Shown here: one piece after another, positions 54,879 through 64,000 of the stretch | Layout: the number at the start of each line of letters is the position of its first letter | Numbering within the stretch: position 1 is the stretch's first letter | NCBI GenBank assembly: GCA_963933115.1 | Contig: CAWVSL010000002.1 | Coordinates: forward strand, 1 to 64,000 | DNA length: 64,000 nt | DNA from: JALJPB01 sp963933115 | Lineage (GTDB): Bacteria; Pseudomonadota; Gammaproteobacteria; Enterobacterales; Alteromonadaceae | Reading direction: 5' to 3' | Program-made: the position numbers and the translations under genes | Notes under the pieces: generated by a model | The model's database searches: none | Told to the model about the DNA's origin: nothing | What the model saw: only the letters and a program-made list of their open reading frames with translations

Positions 54879-56658
54879 TAGAGGATGATTGCTGAAGTTG
54901 CCACATATTTTTATAATGCCCATTTAGCGTCAATAAACTTTGATGGTTACCCTGCTCTATAATTTCACCTTGTTTCATCACAATGATATTATCCGCATCG
55001 ACAATAGTAGATAACCTATGTGCAATAACAAGACTAGTACGGTGTTGAGTCACTTCATCAATGGCTGCCAAAATAGCTTGTTCTGAATGACTATCTAAAG
55101 AAGATGTTGCCTCATCAAAGACTAAAATAGCTGGATTTTTTAAAATAGTCCTCGCTATCGCTACTCTTTGTTTTTCACCACCTGATAGTTTTAAGCCACG
55201 TTCTCCAACAGTTGTCTCAACACCATCAGGTAATGAGGCAATAAACCGTGATAAATGGGCTAATTCTATTGCTCTAAGTACTTCACTTTCACTTGCACTA
55301 GGGTCGCCATAATGAACATTAGCAAACAAAGTGTCATTAAATAACACAGTGTCTTGAGGTACAATACCAATATTTTTTCGCAATGACTTCTGAGTTATTT
55401 GATTGATTTTTTGACCATCAATCATAATTTTCCCCTCGCATACATCGTAAAATCGGAACAATAATTTCACTAGTGTCGATTTTCCAGAGCCACTCTCACC
55501 AACAACTGCGACTTTTTGACCCGCCTTAATAACAAAAGACAAATCATTAATAATAGTCCTATCCTTGTGATAGGAAAAACTAATCTGTTCAAAGGTAATT
55601 TCCCCACCCTCAAGACTCAACTCTTTCGCATTTAACTGGTCTTCAACTTTTGGCTTTTTATCCAATAAGGTAAACATGTTCTCAATATTTGCCAATGATC
55701 CTTTTATCTCTCGATAGACAAAACCTAAAAAATTTAAAGGAATAAATAATTGCATCATAAATGCATTAATTAATACAAAATCACCTAAACTCATGCGCTG
55801 ATTTGTTACTTCAAAAGCAGCTAAAGCTAACATAGAGGTCATCGCTAATGAAATAATCAATGCTTGACCGCCATTCAAGGCAAATAGAGATATACGGTTT
55901 TGAGTTTTTGCGACTTCCCATAAAGCTAAGTTTTTATCATAAGCCTTGGCTTCATATTCTTCATTGGTAAAGTATTTTACCGTCTCATAATTAAGTAAGC
56001 TGTCAATAGCCCGAGTATTACTTGATGAGTCAGCTTTATTTGCAGCGCGAATGTATCCAGTGCGCCATTCAGTAGCATAAATAGAATAGCCAATATAAAT
56101 GACAATGGAGGTTAACGTAATAAAGGCAAACCAAAAACCATAATTGACAAACAAGATGGTAATCACCATAACTATTTCAAGCAGGGTTGGCACTATATTA
56201 AAAACCATAAAGCGCATGAGAAAATTAACACCTGAGTTTCCTCGGTCAATATCTCTTGATAAGCCACCTGTTTGACGGTTTAGATGAAAATCCAAGTCAA
56301 GTTTATGTAAGTGGCGAAAAACTTTTAGACCAATTCTTCTGATAGCTCTTTCCGTAACGCGTCCAAAAAGAGTATCTCTAATTTCAGCAAATATAACTAT
56401 CGTCAGCCTTGTTAAGCCGTAGGCGGCAACTAAAGCAAAAGGCACTAGATAAACGCGATTCTCTTTTTGAGTATCAAGAACATCAACAATATCTTTTAAT
56501 ATAAAAGGTAGATAAACACTCGCCACTTTAGTTAATATCAAACACCCGAGGGCAAAAGCGATACGCACCTTAAATTCCAATAAATAGGGCCATAAAGCTT
56601 TTAAAACTTTCCAATTAAATTTATCCACATGCTGCTCGGGGAAGTTATTACCACGCAT
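54871..56658 (-). CDS. Atm1/HMT1-type ABC exporter (membrane plus ATPase half-transporter)
   Basis: A 595-aa half-transporter: six-helix ABC_membrane domain (about 25-320; family cue EIRDTLFGRVTERAIRR and HLNRQTGGLSRDIDRG) and a C-terminal ATPase with Walker A GESGSGKST, Q-loop, signature LSGGEKQRV and Walker B ILVFDEATSSLD. The DRG and TGG motifs are those of Atm1-like exporters moving glutathione-linked metal or sulfur compounds. Substrate here is inferred only. Confidence 0.93.
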   Translation of the reverse strand: MRGNNFPEQHVDKFNWKVLKALWPYLLEFKVRIAFALGCLILTKVASVYLPFILKDIVDVLDTQKENRVYLVPFALVAAYGLTRLTIVIFAEIRDTLFGRVTERAIRRIGLKVFRHLHKLDLDFHLNRQTGGLSRDIDRGNSGVNFLMRFMVFNIVPTLLEIVMVITILFVNYGFWFAFITLTSIVIYIGYSIYATEWRTGYIRAANKADSSSNTRAIDSLLNYETVKYFTNEEYEAKAYDKNLALWEVAKTQNRISLFALNGGQALIISLAMTSMLALAAFEVTNQRMSLGDFVLINAFMMQLFIPLNFLGFVYREIKGSLANIENMFTLLDKKPKVEDQLNAKELSLEGGEITFEQISFSYHKDRTIINDLSFVIKAGQKVAVVGESGSGKSTLVKLLFRFYDVCEGKIMIDGQKINQITQKSLRKNIGIVPQDTVLFNDTLFANVHYGDPSASESEVLRAIELAHLSRFIASLPDGVETTVGERGLKLSGGEKQRVAIARTILKNPAILVFDEATSSLDSHSEQAILAAIDEVTQHRTSLVIAHRLSTIVDADNIIVMKQGEIIEQGNHQSLLTLNGHYKNMWQLQQSSSNE

Positions 56659-56695
56659 ATATTCTTCAATCCTTAATCAGTTTTCACTTATCTGC

Positions 56696-58075
56696 TTAGT
56701 ACCACTCACCTTTACCCAAACGGTAAACTACGTTTAAAGCAAAAGCATTTTCGGATGTTTTAGTACGTACACTATAATAGTGGCGAACATCAGTTTGAAT
56801 GGCGATATTATTAGTTATTTTACAGTGGAATCCTGCACCAAGATTGACTTGAAATACTTTTTTTTCATTGTCTCTTTCACGAAGCATTTCACCGAAACCT
56901 GCTGAAATGAAAGGTCTTATGTTTTTCTCAGTATCAAAATAATATTGAGCGTTGATACTGTAATTCTCATAATTAATTTTCTTATTTGTATTAAGATCTT
57001 TAAGTTTTCCTTTTGAATAACTGACACGGGTAGAGAAACTTCGTGAAAAGTACATACCTAAAGAATACTCGGTTGTTTGGCCCTTATCTTTTTGCCAATA
57101 AGAGTCTAAATCAACATAGCCAATACCATAAGATAAACCCACCACACTATAATCAAGTGGGTCATTAGTCTGTTGATAATAATGTGGGGCTTGAGTTGAT
57201 GAGTAATGTTGACCATTACCAAACGTATAAGCAAGATTAATTTGAGCATAATACTCAGAATCAACACCTCCATTTATATTAACATCATTCATTGAGATGT
57301 TACCAGTCCCAGCCCGGATGACTTCATAACCAAAAAGATTATTAATACCAGTACCAAGACTGTCAATAGGATCTAATAGCGCTAAAACGGTACTACCTAT
57401 AATATCTGAACCCCATATTTGCCCACCATCTCGACGAATAATTTGCTCTTGGTTAAATGCCCATTCGCCCCAAGCCCAGCCGAGTAGTGGTGTAATAACC
57501 AGATCTTGTATCGAAGGAGGTTCGGCTACAGCTTCGACACCATATTCCCAATATAGAGTCGACATTAATAACCCATAAACAAAAAAATCCCACTGACGGT
57601 AGCCTGACTTGCGGGCAACTTGATAATATATACCACCAAAATAAGGATGGCCGAGCCAATTAACAAGTACTTTATCACGATCCCATAAAAGCCCCATTTT
57701 GACATTTCTTCCCCACTTTATAAAGTCTTCCCCTTCTGTATCCCAATTAGAGAAACTTTCAGGTAGGAAATAAAGTACTGCTGTAACACCTATACCGTAG
57801 GCAAATACAGACTGAGTTTGTGACCATAGACGGTCACTGTCTTCACCATTTTGAGGGGAAAAAAGGGAAATTTGATAAGGATTATCGTAAAAGTTTTTTT
57901 CTACAATTTGATTTTCCCAAGCACTATTGGTAATTTCATTAACATGAATACTTTCAAGTTCGATATGATAATCGTCATTTACACCCATATCGTCTGCGAA
58001 CAGGTAAAATGGGATAACTAAGAAGACTAATGATAAATATTTAGATAGATTTTTAGACAGGTTTACATTGATCAT
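56696..58075 (-). CDS. DUF3943 outer-membrane protein
   Basis: About 459 aa. From the ATG used here there is a signal peptide (MINVNLSKN ... FYLFA). The DUF3943 segment follows: VNWLGHPYFGGIYY, YWEYGVEAVAEPPS, DLVITPLLGWAWGEW (about 145-220). The C-terminal half alternates hydrophobic residues and ends VVYRLGKGEWY, as in a beta-barrel. The frame extends 14 codons further back to a TTG without a signal. Role unknown; outer-membrane location inferred. Confidence 0.88.
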   Translation of the reverse strand: MINVNLSKNLSKYLSLVFLVIPFYLFADDMGVNDDYHIELESIHVNEITNSAWENQIVEKNFYDNPYQISLFSPQNGEDSDRLWSQTQSVFAYGIGVTAVLYFLPESFSNWDTEGEDFIKWGRNVKMGLLWDRDKVLVNWLGHPYFGGIYYQVARKSGYRQWDFFVYGLLMSTLYWEYGVEAVAEPPSIQDLVITPLLGWAWGEWAFNQEQIIRRDGGQIWGSDIIGSTVLALLDPIDSLGTGINNLFGYEVIRAGTGNISMNDVNINGGVDSEYYAQINLAYTFGNGQHYSSTQAPHYYQQTNDPLDYSVVGLSYGIGYVDLDSYWQKDKGQTTEYSLGMYFSRSFSTRVSYSKGKLKDLNTNKKINYENYSINAQYYFDTEKNIRPFISAGFGEMLRERDNEKKVFQVNLGAGFHCKITNNIAIQTDVRHYYSVRTKTSENAFALNVVYRLGKGEWY

Positions 58076-58769
58076 ATAGTGGGTATTAATCCATTCATCT
58101 CTAGACAAAGACTTCAATGTCCTTGCAGGTATAAGTAACTTAATTTTAGTCTGCTATTGATGAAATGCTTATAAGCAACTAGTTTATTTAAAAATGAGAA
58201 CGTAATTCCAAAGAATTACACTTAAAGTCGACATGGGCAAACAACTATTTAACTTATAAAAATCAAGTGGTGACTGTTGCTATCTAAACGGGCTAATAAG
58301 CTTGAAATCAAAAGAATAATATTAAGTGTAGATTATAGATTAAAAAAAACTCTGCTTAAATATTACTTAATTAAAATTACCTGTTCTAATAAGTATAGAT
58401 AAATGTAAACCTAACTGATTAGGTACTTAGGGAAATGACATAGGGTATTGTATTATCATAGTTGAAAATAATAGATTAATAGAAAACTGATATCACTAGA
58501 ATTGTAGATAGAGATTTTTATAAATGGTGAACTGCAGTGGGGTTTTCTATTTATCATTTATTATAGATTTTATATCAATAATTTTAAAACAACGATATTC
58601 ACGATGTAATAATTTTTAAGAACGGTGATAAACAATCAAAAGTAATGGGTGAGTTATCTAAGAAATAGTGGTTAACTCAATTATATATATTTTTTAAAAA
58701 CTACTGATATACTATTAACACGGTAATAAAAAACGCGACCTAAGTCGCGCTTATATAGAAAAGTAATAA
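58076..58769. other. Long AT-rich gene-free interval
   Basis: Nearly 700 bp with no credible gene on either strand. A short perfect hairpin (GTAATTC, CAAA, GAATTAC; 58202-58219) has no T tract. The right end holds the terminator of the DUF4136 gene. No repeat or tRNA was recognised. Confidence 0.6.
58727..58750 (-). terminator. Terminator after the DUF4136 lipoprotein gene
   Basis: CGCGAC / GTCGCG stem with loop CTAA; on the minus strand it continues in T (A-run at 58728-58733). Confidence 0.85.
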
Positions 58770-59363
58770 TTAATTAAAATTAACAATCACCTGTTCAACT
58801 AAATTTTTAATGAATTGCTCTGGCTCATCTTTATCATCAGAGGCAATTCGCTTAATAGCCCAACCATGCCAAACCGGTTGATGAGACTTAACATCATAAA
58901 CATCTACCGCTAATTTACCCTCTGTATAATTTATAACACGAGTTTCAGTTCCCCTTAGCAAACTACCAAAGGGACCTCTTGCACCATAATAACCTCGACC
59001 CCAAATAAAATCGGTGTTAAAACTTGCTGGGTAGGAATTGATTTTTATTTTATCCCTATTTCCTACCGTATAAGAGATGGCAAAGTCAGCATTCTCTGAT
59101 GAAGAGATTAATTTATAACCCTTGGTAATGAAGGCATCCTCAACAGCGTCGTCAATTCTAAGCTTCATTACAGGATTTATATCTTCACTAGCTGCAAGAA
59201 TTTTACCCTCATTTAACCAAGCAAATGTTTTATATTGACTCGTATCTACTTTCAAATTCTTATCAAAATCAACCTTGGTTGTATACTGAGATGCACAACC
59301 TGCGATAATCGCAGCTGATACTCCGACAATAAACATCTTCAATATAGATTTTACCTTCAGCAT
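58770..59363 (-). CDS. DUF4136 lipoprotein
   Basis: A 197-aa lipoprotein: signal peptide with lipobox IAGC (acylated Cys about 22), then the DUF4136 pattern VDFDKNLKVDTSQYKTFAW near the start, DDAVEDAFITKGYKL, ADFAISYTVG, GKLAVDVYDVKSHQPVWHGWA in the second half. Residue after Cys is Ala, so sorting to the outer membrane is expected. Function of the family is unknown. Confidence 0.92.
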   Translation of the reverse strand: MLKVKSILKMFIVGVSAAIIAGCASQYTTKVDFDKNLKVDTSQYKTFAWLNEGKILAASEDINPVMKLRIDDAVEDAFITKGYKLISSSENADFAISYTVGNRDKIKINSYPASFNTDFIWGRGYYGARGPFGSLLRGTETRVINYTEGKLAVDVYDVKSHQPVWHGWAIKRIASDDKDEPEQFIKNLVEQVIVNFN

Positions 59364-59701
59364 AATACTTACCCTTTTAATAGGTCCATTGAAATCAACA
59401 GACTAATATGACCGCTTTACTATTACACCATTGTTATTAATTATCATCGTAGTTACAACTAAAACTATTAAATAATCTCACATGTTTTTAATGGTGAACT
59501 ATAAAAAATTTACTATTGTATATTTAAACATCAATATAGTTATTAAACTGATACTCATGACTCAGTGATATTACATTAAATAATTCCCAAGAAAAATTCA
59601 ACAGGGTCATAAAATAAAAAGTGTAACTGAAATTTAATGTAATCATAATGTGACTTCCAATCAACAGTCTAATGAAATTAAACAGATTGTCATTACGACG
59701 G
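59364..59701. other. Gene-free interval
   Basis: 338 bp, AT-rich, between the lipoprotein gene start and the end of the outer-membrane fragment. Nothing recognised beyond the likely promoter region of the lipoprotein gene. Confidence 0.5.
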
Positions 59702-61036
59702 CTATCGTTTATTTATGTTGATAGTCTCGATGACTATCTCTTCAGTTGCGTTCTCTCCATTAATAGTAACATTATGATGTTCATTTACTGGCGATGCATT
59801 AGCTGGTAAGGAGTCATTTATAATTTGTATTTCATAATGACCAGTTTTTATTTCACCAAAATAATATTCTCCGTAGCTATCCGTTACCGACTTACGTTCC
59901 TCTTTTTTATTGTCTAGGTCTACCAGCTTAACAGTGACGCCTGAAAGTGCTCTAGAAGTCTCATCATCAAAAACTATTTTTCCACTTAATGAAGATAATA
60001 TTGCTATACCCAGGTTCACACGAGTAAGGGTCAGCTTATCCCATTTTGCCCTTTGTACACCTTGAGTTGGAGTGTATATGGCGGGCAATGAAGATGAATT
60101 AAGTGACACCACTATTTCATCCTGCCTTTCATTACGAGGAATATAAAACCAGCCCTCACGGCCTGAACGATAATTTTTTATCCCATTCAATAATATGTCT
60201 ATATTATTAACTCCAACTTCACCCTCATCATATTTACCATTGGTATTAGAATCTAGATACACCCGTCCCTTAATTCCTCCACTTTCAGGTTTTATTTGAC
60301 TTTTTCTTGCAATATAATGGGGTTTGAATCTATCCCAAGTAAAAAGACCTGAAATCCTTAAATATAAGTTTATATTATAACCCTCTGTGGAATTTCCCTT
60401 TGCTACATTTAAACCTAATAGATCACCGCCACCTCTATGAAAAGGATACTCAAGTGTGATGATGGTTCTATGGTTATAATTGATAAGATCGTGTCGACTT
60501 AATAGTTTAAATTTAATTTCGCCTGAAAAATTCATATTACGCTCAACAGAAAATTCGGCTGTCTTATGCCCTAGTCCAGAATTCATATAATTAGCGTGGC
60601 TCGACCAAGTATCAGAAAATTTATATTTACCACTGACCCGTGTACCAAATGGTAAGCTACTTGTGATCATTGGTACTGGAACTCCAGAACGAAGATCTTC
60701 ATTATCAGCAAAACCTATTGGTTCACCCCAGCTATGACTAAAATCGATGCCAATATTCTTATTAAGGTTAGAATTCATACGAAAACTATACAGTTTTCGT
60801 TCTCTATCTATATTGGTTTCTTGTTGCTTAATCCAATCAGCCCTTAAACTTAAACTCGTGTGATGAATCCAATTTTGATTTTTCAACTCGGCTGCTAAAT
60901 ATTGAGTATTATCAGCAGTGTTATTAGATTTAATACTGGCATATGCACTATTTAAAATAAGATTATCTTCCACTTCACTTTGAATAAAGCTTCCCCACCC
61001 TTTACGATTACCTAAATTTATATCGCCCGCTGAATA
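59702..61036 (-). pseudogene. 5'-truncated outer-membrane usher-like protein with SdrD-B-like domains
   Basis: The frame is open from 61036 to 59702 but the only usable start is an internal GTG (60973, 423 aa), while the codons before it still read like protein (SAGDINLGNRKGWGSF) back to an in-frame TAA at 61037-61039. No signal peptide. Residues 1-225 alternate like outer-membrane beta strands; 233-320 are an SdrD-B-like domain with a calcium-type loop (D241...E252 in DSNTNGKYDEGE); 329-388 a carboxypeptidase-regulatory/Cna-B-like domain. The order is reminiscent of the C terminus of fimbrial ushers. No upstream half is seen in other frames. Confidence 0.6.
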
Positions 61037-61247
61037 TTATAAATATTATATGTAGTTATTAAAGCAATAGTGTCCTGCTCTATTGTAATAAACTCAATAT
61101 TCATAATTTACGATAATGAAACAGATCAGATAATGTTGACCAAAAAAAGAAAGGGCTCGTGAGATGAGTAAGACTTTGCAACTGTTATTATAGTGGCTGA
61201 GCGTCCATTATGATTATGATAATTATTCATTTAATTAATTATAAAGG

Positions 61248-62801
61248 TTAATTAGTAATCAAAACAGTAAAGGTATTGAGCATTTCTTCTTTATCTAATC
61301 GAGAGTAAGACATAATGAAATCTTGTTTGCCATCAAGATTAATATCATGACTTTGAAAATTTTGACCATTTTTTGCTAGTAACAAATCTTGTTTTAATGA
61401 CTTTTTAGCGAATTTCCGCTTCCCTACTTTACCAAAATAGACTTTTAAAGTGTTTGTATCATGTGAAAGCATTAAATCTTGTAAACCATCACCATTAATA
61501 TCTGCAAGTTGTACAATAGGTTGGCCACTTCGCCCATTACTTAAACTAAAGCTTAATTCAACTTCTTTGCTGGTAATCGGTTTGTCTTTAAACTTATCAT
61601 GTGAATTTAATGAAAATAGCAATACATCTTGATCAATACCCCCAGATATTAGCGCACCAATAATATTACCCAAACTAAGTTCAAATGAAGAGAGCATTAC
61701 TTCAAATTTATTGTCACTATTAATATCAACAATATTTAACCCCGTCAATGTCCCCTCTGCTTGGATGATGGTACTAGGAAGCGCAGAAAAACTGATGTGG
61801 CTCATATTATTTATTTCATTATTTTGCCCAAAATAAAATTCATAATCATTACTTCGTTCTAATACACCCGCGCTTTGGGTATATCTAACAACCATATCGA
61901 TAATACCGTCACCGTTGACATCTTTTATCTGTTCTACTATACGATGAGCTAATTGACTTTGGTCCAGGTTTTCACCATCAGCTTCTCGAATATCCCACCA
62001 ATTTAATCCATATATATTTGGGTTTAGAGACACATTCTTACTGGTTTCTGAAAAAGTACCATTTAAATTTTGAGCGAAGTATTCAATACTACCTTGTTTA
62101 ACCCAAGCAATATCTATTTTATCATCAAAGTTAAAATCAGAAAAAAACAGGTCTCTCTGATTAAAAGTGATTTTGGAACTATCGTGCTCAACAAATGAGT
62201 CTAAGGGCAGAAATTGAGAGTACAATTGACCACTAGGTTGAGAAAGCCATAAATTCATTTGTTCAAAATGAGGTAAATAAATATCATCAAGTCCATCTTG
62301 ATTTAAGTCTTTAATAAAGTCTTTTGCTTTAATAAAATCAGCGGAGTTAACTAAGTACATCGAGCTGACTTTTTGCTTTAATACAAAATGATTATTAAAC
62401 GCTGAACTATTCGTGGACAACGATGGCTGAAACATAACAACTTCATCTTTTGACAGAAAATATAAAGAACGGAGTTTATTTTTATCGTCTTTAACAAAAT
62501 CAGTAATATCGTAGGCAAAATACGCATTAGGAATAATGTGTTTTGTATGTAATTGATAATTTTTAGAGGCTTGATTGAAAATATAAATTGCTAACCAAGT
62601 ATTACCTTTATCATCAATACCAATTGCTAATAATTCATCTGACGAATCTTCAATTAAATTTGCCGCTATAATTGGCTGAGTAATGACAAATGGTGTCTCA
62701 ATATTATAAATTGAGAAAAGTGATGGCTTTGAAAATGCATTTGCATTTAAGACAAATAAAAAAACTACAGAGGTCAGAGTGACAATGAAACGGTAAAGCA
62801 T
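61248..62801 (-). CDS. Exported FG-GAP/VCBS repeat protein
   Basis: A 517-aa protein with a signal peptide (1-22, cleavage near ANA/FSK). Calcium-loop repeats of the type D-x-N-x-D-G-x-x-D recur at 165-174, 222-231, 294-303, 359-368, 434-443 and 486-495, spaced about 55-75 residues, as in integrin-like beta-propellers (VCBS/FG-GAP). No enzyme or anchor domain is attached. Probably periplasmic, surface or secreted; ligand unknown. Confidence 0.85.
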   Translation of the reverse strand: MLYRFIVTLTSVVFLFVLNANAFSKPSLFSIYNIETPFVITQPIIAANLIEDSSDELLAIGIDDKGNTWLAIYIFNQASKNYQLHTKHIIPNAYFAYDITDFVKDDKNKLRSLYFLSKDEVVMFQPSLSTNSSAFNNHFVLKQKVSSMYLVNSADFIKAKDFIKDLNQDGLDDIYLPHFEQMNLWLSQPSGQLYSQFLPLDSFVEHDSSKITFNQRDLFFSDFNFDDKIDIAWVKQGSIEYFAQNLNGTFSETSKNVSLNPNIYGLNWWDIREADGENLDQSQLAHRIVEQIKDVNGDGIIDMVVRYTQSAGVLERSNDYEFYFGQNNEINNMSHISFSALPSTIIQAEGTLTGLNIVDINSDNKFEVMLSSFELSLGNIIGALISGGIDQDVLLFSLNSHDKFKDKPITSKEVELSFSLSNGRSGQPIVQLADINGDGLQDLMLSHDTNTLKVYFGKVGKRKFAKKSLKQDLLLAKNGQNFQSHDINLDGKQDFIMSYSRLDKEEMLNTFTVLITN

Positions 62802-62898
62802 TTTTAGTCCTTTAAACTCATAATTAGATTCAGGATGATAATCTATAACATAATAATATTGTAATTTTTAATTGGGCAAAGTTGTAATCAAATAATTC

Positions 62899-62930
62899 AA
62901 GCACAGCACACCCATTGGTGCGCTGTGCTT
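62899..62930 (-). terminator. Hairpin after sstT, probable weak terminator
   Basis: AAGCACAGC pairs with GCTGTGCTT, then one mismatch and CACC/GGTG around CATT. Stable, but the minus strand after it (GAATTATTTG) is only moderately T-rich. Confidence 0.55.
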
Positions 62931-62938
62931 GTCGGAGA

Positions 62939-64000
62939 TTACAAGTTTTTAGTCATATGGTGAGAGGCCGCCGCAGTAAAAACGACATCAGTAGAGCTGT
63001 TTAAGGCTGTCTCCGCTGAGTCTTGGATAACACCAATGATAAAACCAATCGCAACAACTTGCATAGCGATATCATTATTGATACCAAAAAGACTACAAGC
63101 TAACGGTATAAGTAATAATGAGCCACCAGCAACACCTGATGCTCCACATGCCGAGATTGATGCAATAATACTGAGTAAAATCGCTGTCGCAATATCTACT
63201 TCAATACCTAAGGTATTTGCGGTGGCTAACGTTAATACCGTAATGGTAATTGCCGCTCCTGCCATATTAATGGTCGCCCCTAACGGGATTGACACAGCAT
63301 AGGTATCTTCATGTAAATTTAACTTTTCACATAATTGCATATTTACCGGTATGTTGGCCGCAGAACTGCGAGTGAAGAATGCGGTAATTCCTGATTCTTT
63401 TAAGCATGTTAATACCAAAGGATAAGGATTTTTTCGCATAATCACATAAATAATTAATGGATTGATAACCAAAGCAATAATCAACATGGCACCAAGTAAT
63501 AAAAGAACTAAATGGCTAAATTCACCTAACGTATCGAAACCGGTTGTAGCGATAGTATTTGCGACTAATCCCATTATACCTAAGGGAGCAAAACGGATGA
63601 CAACTTTAACAATACTTGAAACAGCATCGGCTAAGTCATGAACCATAGCCTTACTTGACTCACTGGACCTTTTTAAAGCAAAACCCAAACCTAATCCCCA
63701 AGCTAATATACCAATAAAATTACCGCTAGTAAGAGCGTTAATTGGATTATCAACGATTTTGTAGGCAAGTGTAGATAACACTTCACCAAGACCTTGCGGA
63801 GGGTTAGCTTGAGCACCGACTATGTCTAAAGTTAAGGTGACCGGAAAGAGAAAACTTAATGTAACCGCTACTAAGGCTGCACTTAAGGTTCCTAAAAGAT
63901 ACAAGCCAACAATGGGCTTTAAATTAGCATCGCTATCCGCTTTTTGGTTGGCAATTGATGACGCAACTAATACTAAAACTAAAACCGGCGCGACAGCTTT
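62939..64000 (-). CDS. sstT: Serine/threonine:Na+ symporter SstT, 5' end outside window
   Basis: Partial gene; the frame continues open to base 64000, encoding KAVAPVLVLVLVASS ... KPIVGLYLLGTLSAAL, so the apparent ATG at 63904 is internal. Dicarboxylate/amino acid:cation symporter (DAACS) family: FFTRSSAANIPVNM, PLGATINMAGAAITI and the C-terminal IGVIQDSAETALNSSTDV are typical of SstT. Roughly the last 350 residues of about 410 are present. Inner membrane, Na+-driven uptake of Ser and Thr. Confidence 0.94.
   Translation of the reverse strand, partial: KAVAPVLVLVLVASSIANQKADSDANLKPIVGLYLLGTLSAALVAVTLSFLFPVTLTLDIVGAQANPPQGLGEVLSTLAYKIVDNPINALTSGNFIGILAWGLGLGFALKRSSESSKAMVHDLADAVSSIVKVVIRFAPLGIMGLVANTIATTGFDTLGEFSHLVLLLLGAMLIIALVINPLIIYVIMRKNPYPLVLTCLKESGITAFFTRSSAANIPVNMQLCEKLNLHEDTYAVSIPLGATINMAGAAITITVLTLATANTLGIEVDIATAILLSIIASISACGASGVAGGSLLLIPLACSLFGINNDIAMQVVAIGFIIGVIQDSAETALNSSTDVVFTAAASHHMTKNL

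Overview
The window is a stretch of chromosome from a marine, probably cold-adapted gammaproteobacterium of the Colwellia type (Alteromonadales). The basis is strongly AT-rich DNA, E. coli-like gene orders (lrp/ftsK-lolA-rarA-serS, aat-bpt-infA, clpA-clpS/cspD, mnmA-hflD-purB), and a same-strand pair of homodimeric and monomeric NADP isocitrate dehydrogenases, the arrangement known from Colwellia maris (formerly Vibrio ABE-1). The assignment is inferred from gene content, not from a database search. Most of the window is core genome.

Layout. 1-3.8 kb is an accessory edge: a resolvase-like recombinase whose nucleophilic serine is replaced by asparagine, a 14-bp tandem repeat array beside it, a second peptide deformylase, a periplasmic peroxiredoxin with a zinc-ribbon partner, a DUF4389 protein and a solitary HicB-like antitoxin. 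3.9-9.8 kb holds pepE and the complete biotin cluster: bioBFCD divergent from bioA, with a probable BirA operator between them. 10-18.7 kb carries asnS, a nitroreductase, sppA, ansA and a DUF349/DUF1315/zinc-ribbon set. 18.8-22.2 kb carries an alanine/glycine symporter, an M14 carboxypeptidase and a thioredoxin-like protein.

22.3-28.8 kb is a tight minus-strand run ftsK-lolA-rarA-crcB-serS. Lrp then diverges from alanine dehydrogenase (ald). 30.9-36.9 kb groups trxB, aat, bpt, infA, clpA, clpS and cspD: both N-end-rule transferases plus the ClpS adaptor and ClpA unfoldase. 37-40.9 kb has the two isocitrate dehydrogenases. 41-46.4 kb is RNA and ribosome modification plus purine synthesis (rluE, mnmA, hflD, purB, roxA). 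46.6-53.1 kb has a leucine dehydrogenase-type enzyme and a cbb3 oxidase assembly operon (ccoH, ccoI, ccoS, a TauE-like gene), then uspE.

53.4-62.8 kb is envelope-oriented and looser, with long gene-poor gaps: a membrane protein, DUF1415, an Atm1-type ABC exporter, a DUF3943 outer-membrane protein, a DUF4136 lipoprotein, a 5'-truncated outer-membrane/SdrD-B-like fragment and an FG-GAP (VCBS) repeat protein. The window ends inside sstT, whose 5' end lies past base 64000.

No tRNA, rRNA, CRISPR array, prophage or complete insertion sequence was recognised. The least explained sequence is the altered recombinase with its 14-bp array, the 33-bp repeats where hicA would be expected, and the truncated outer-membrane gene.
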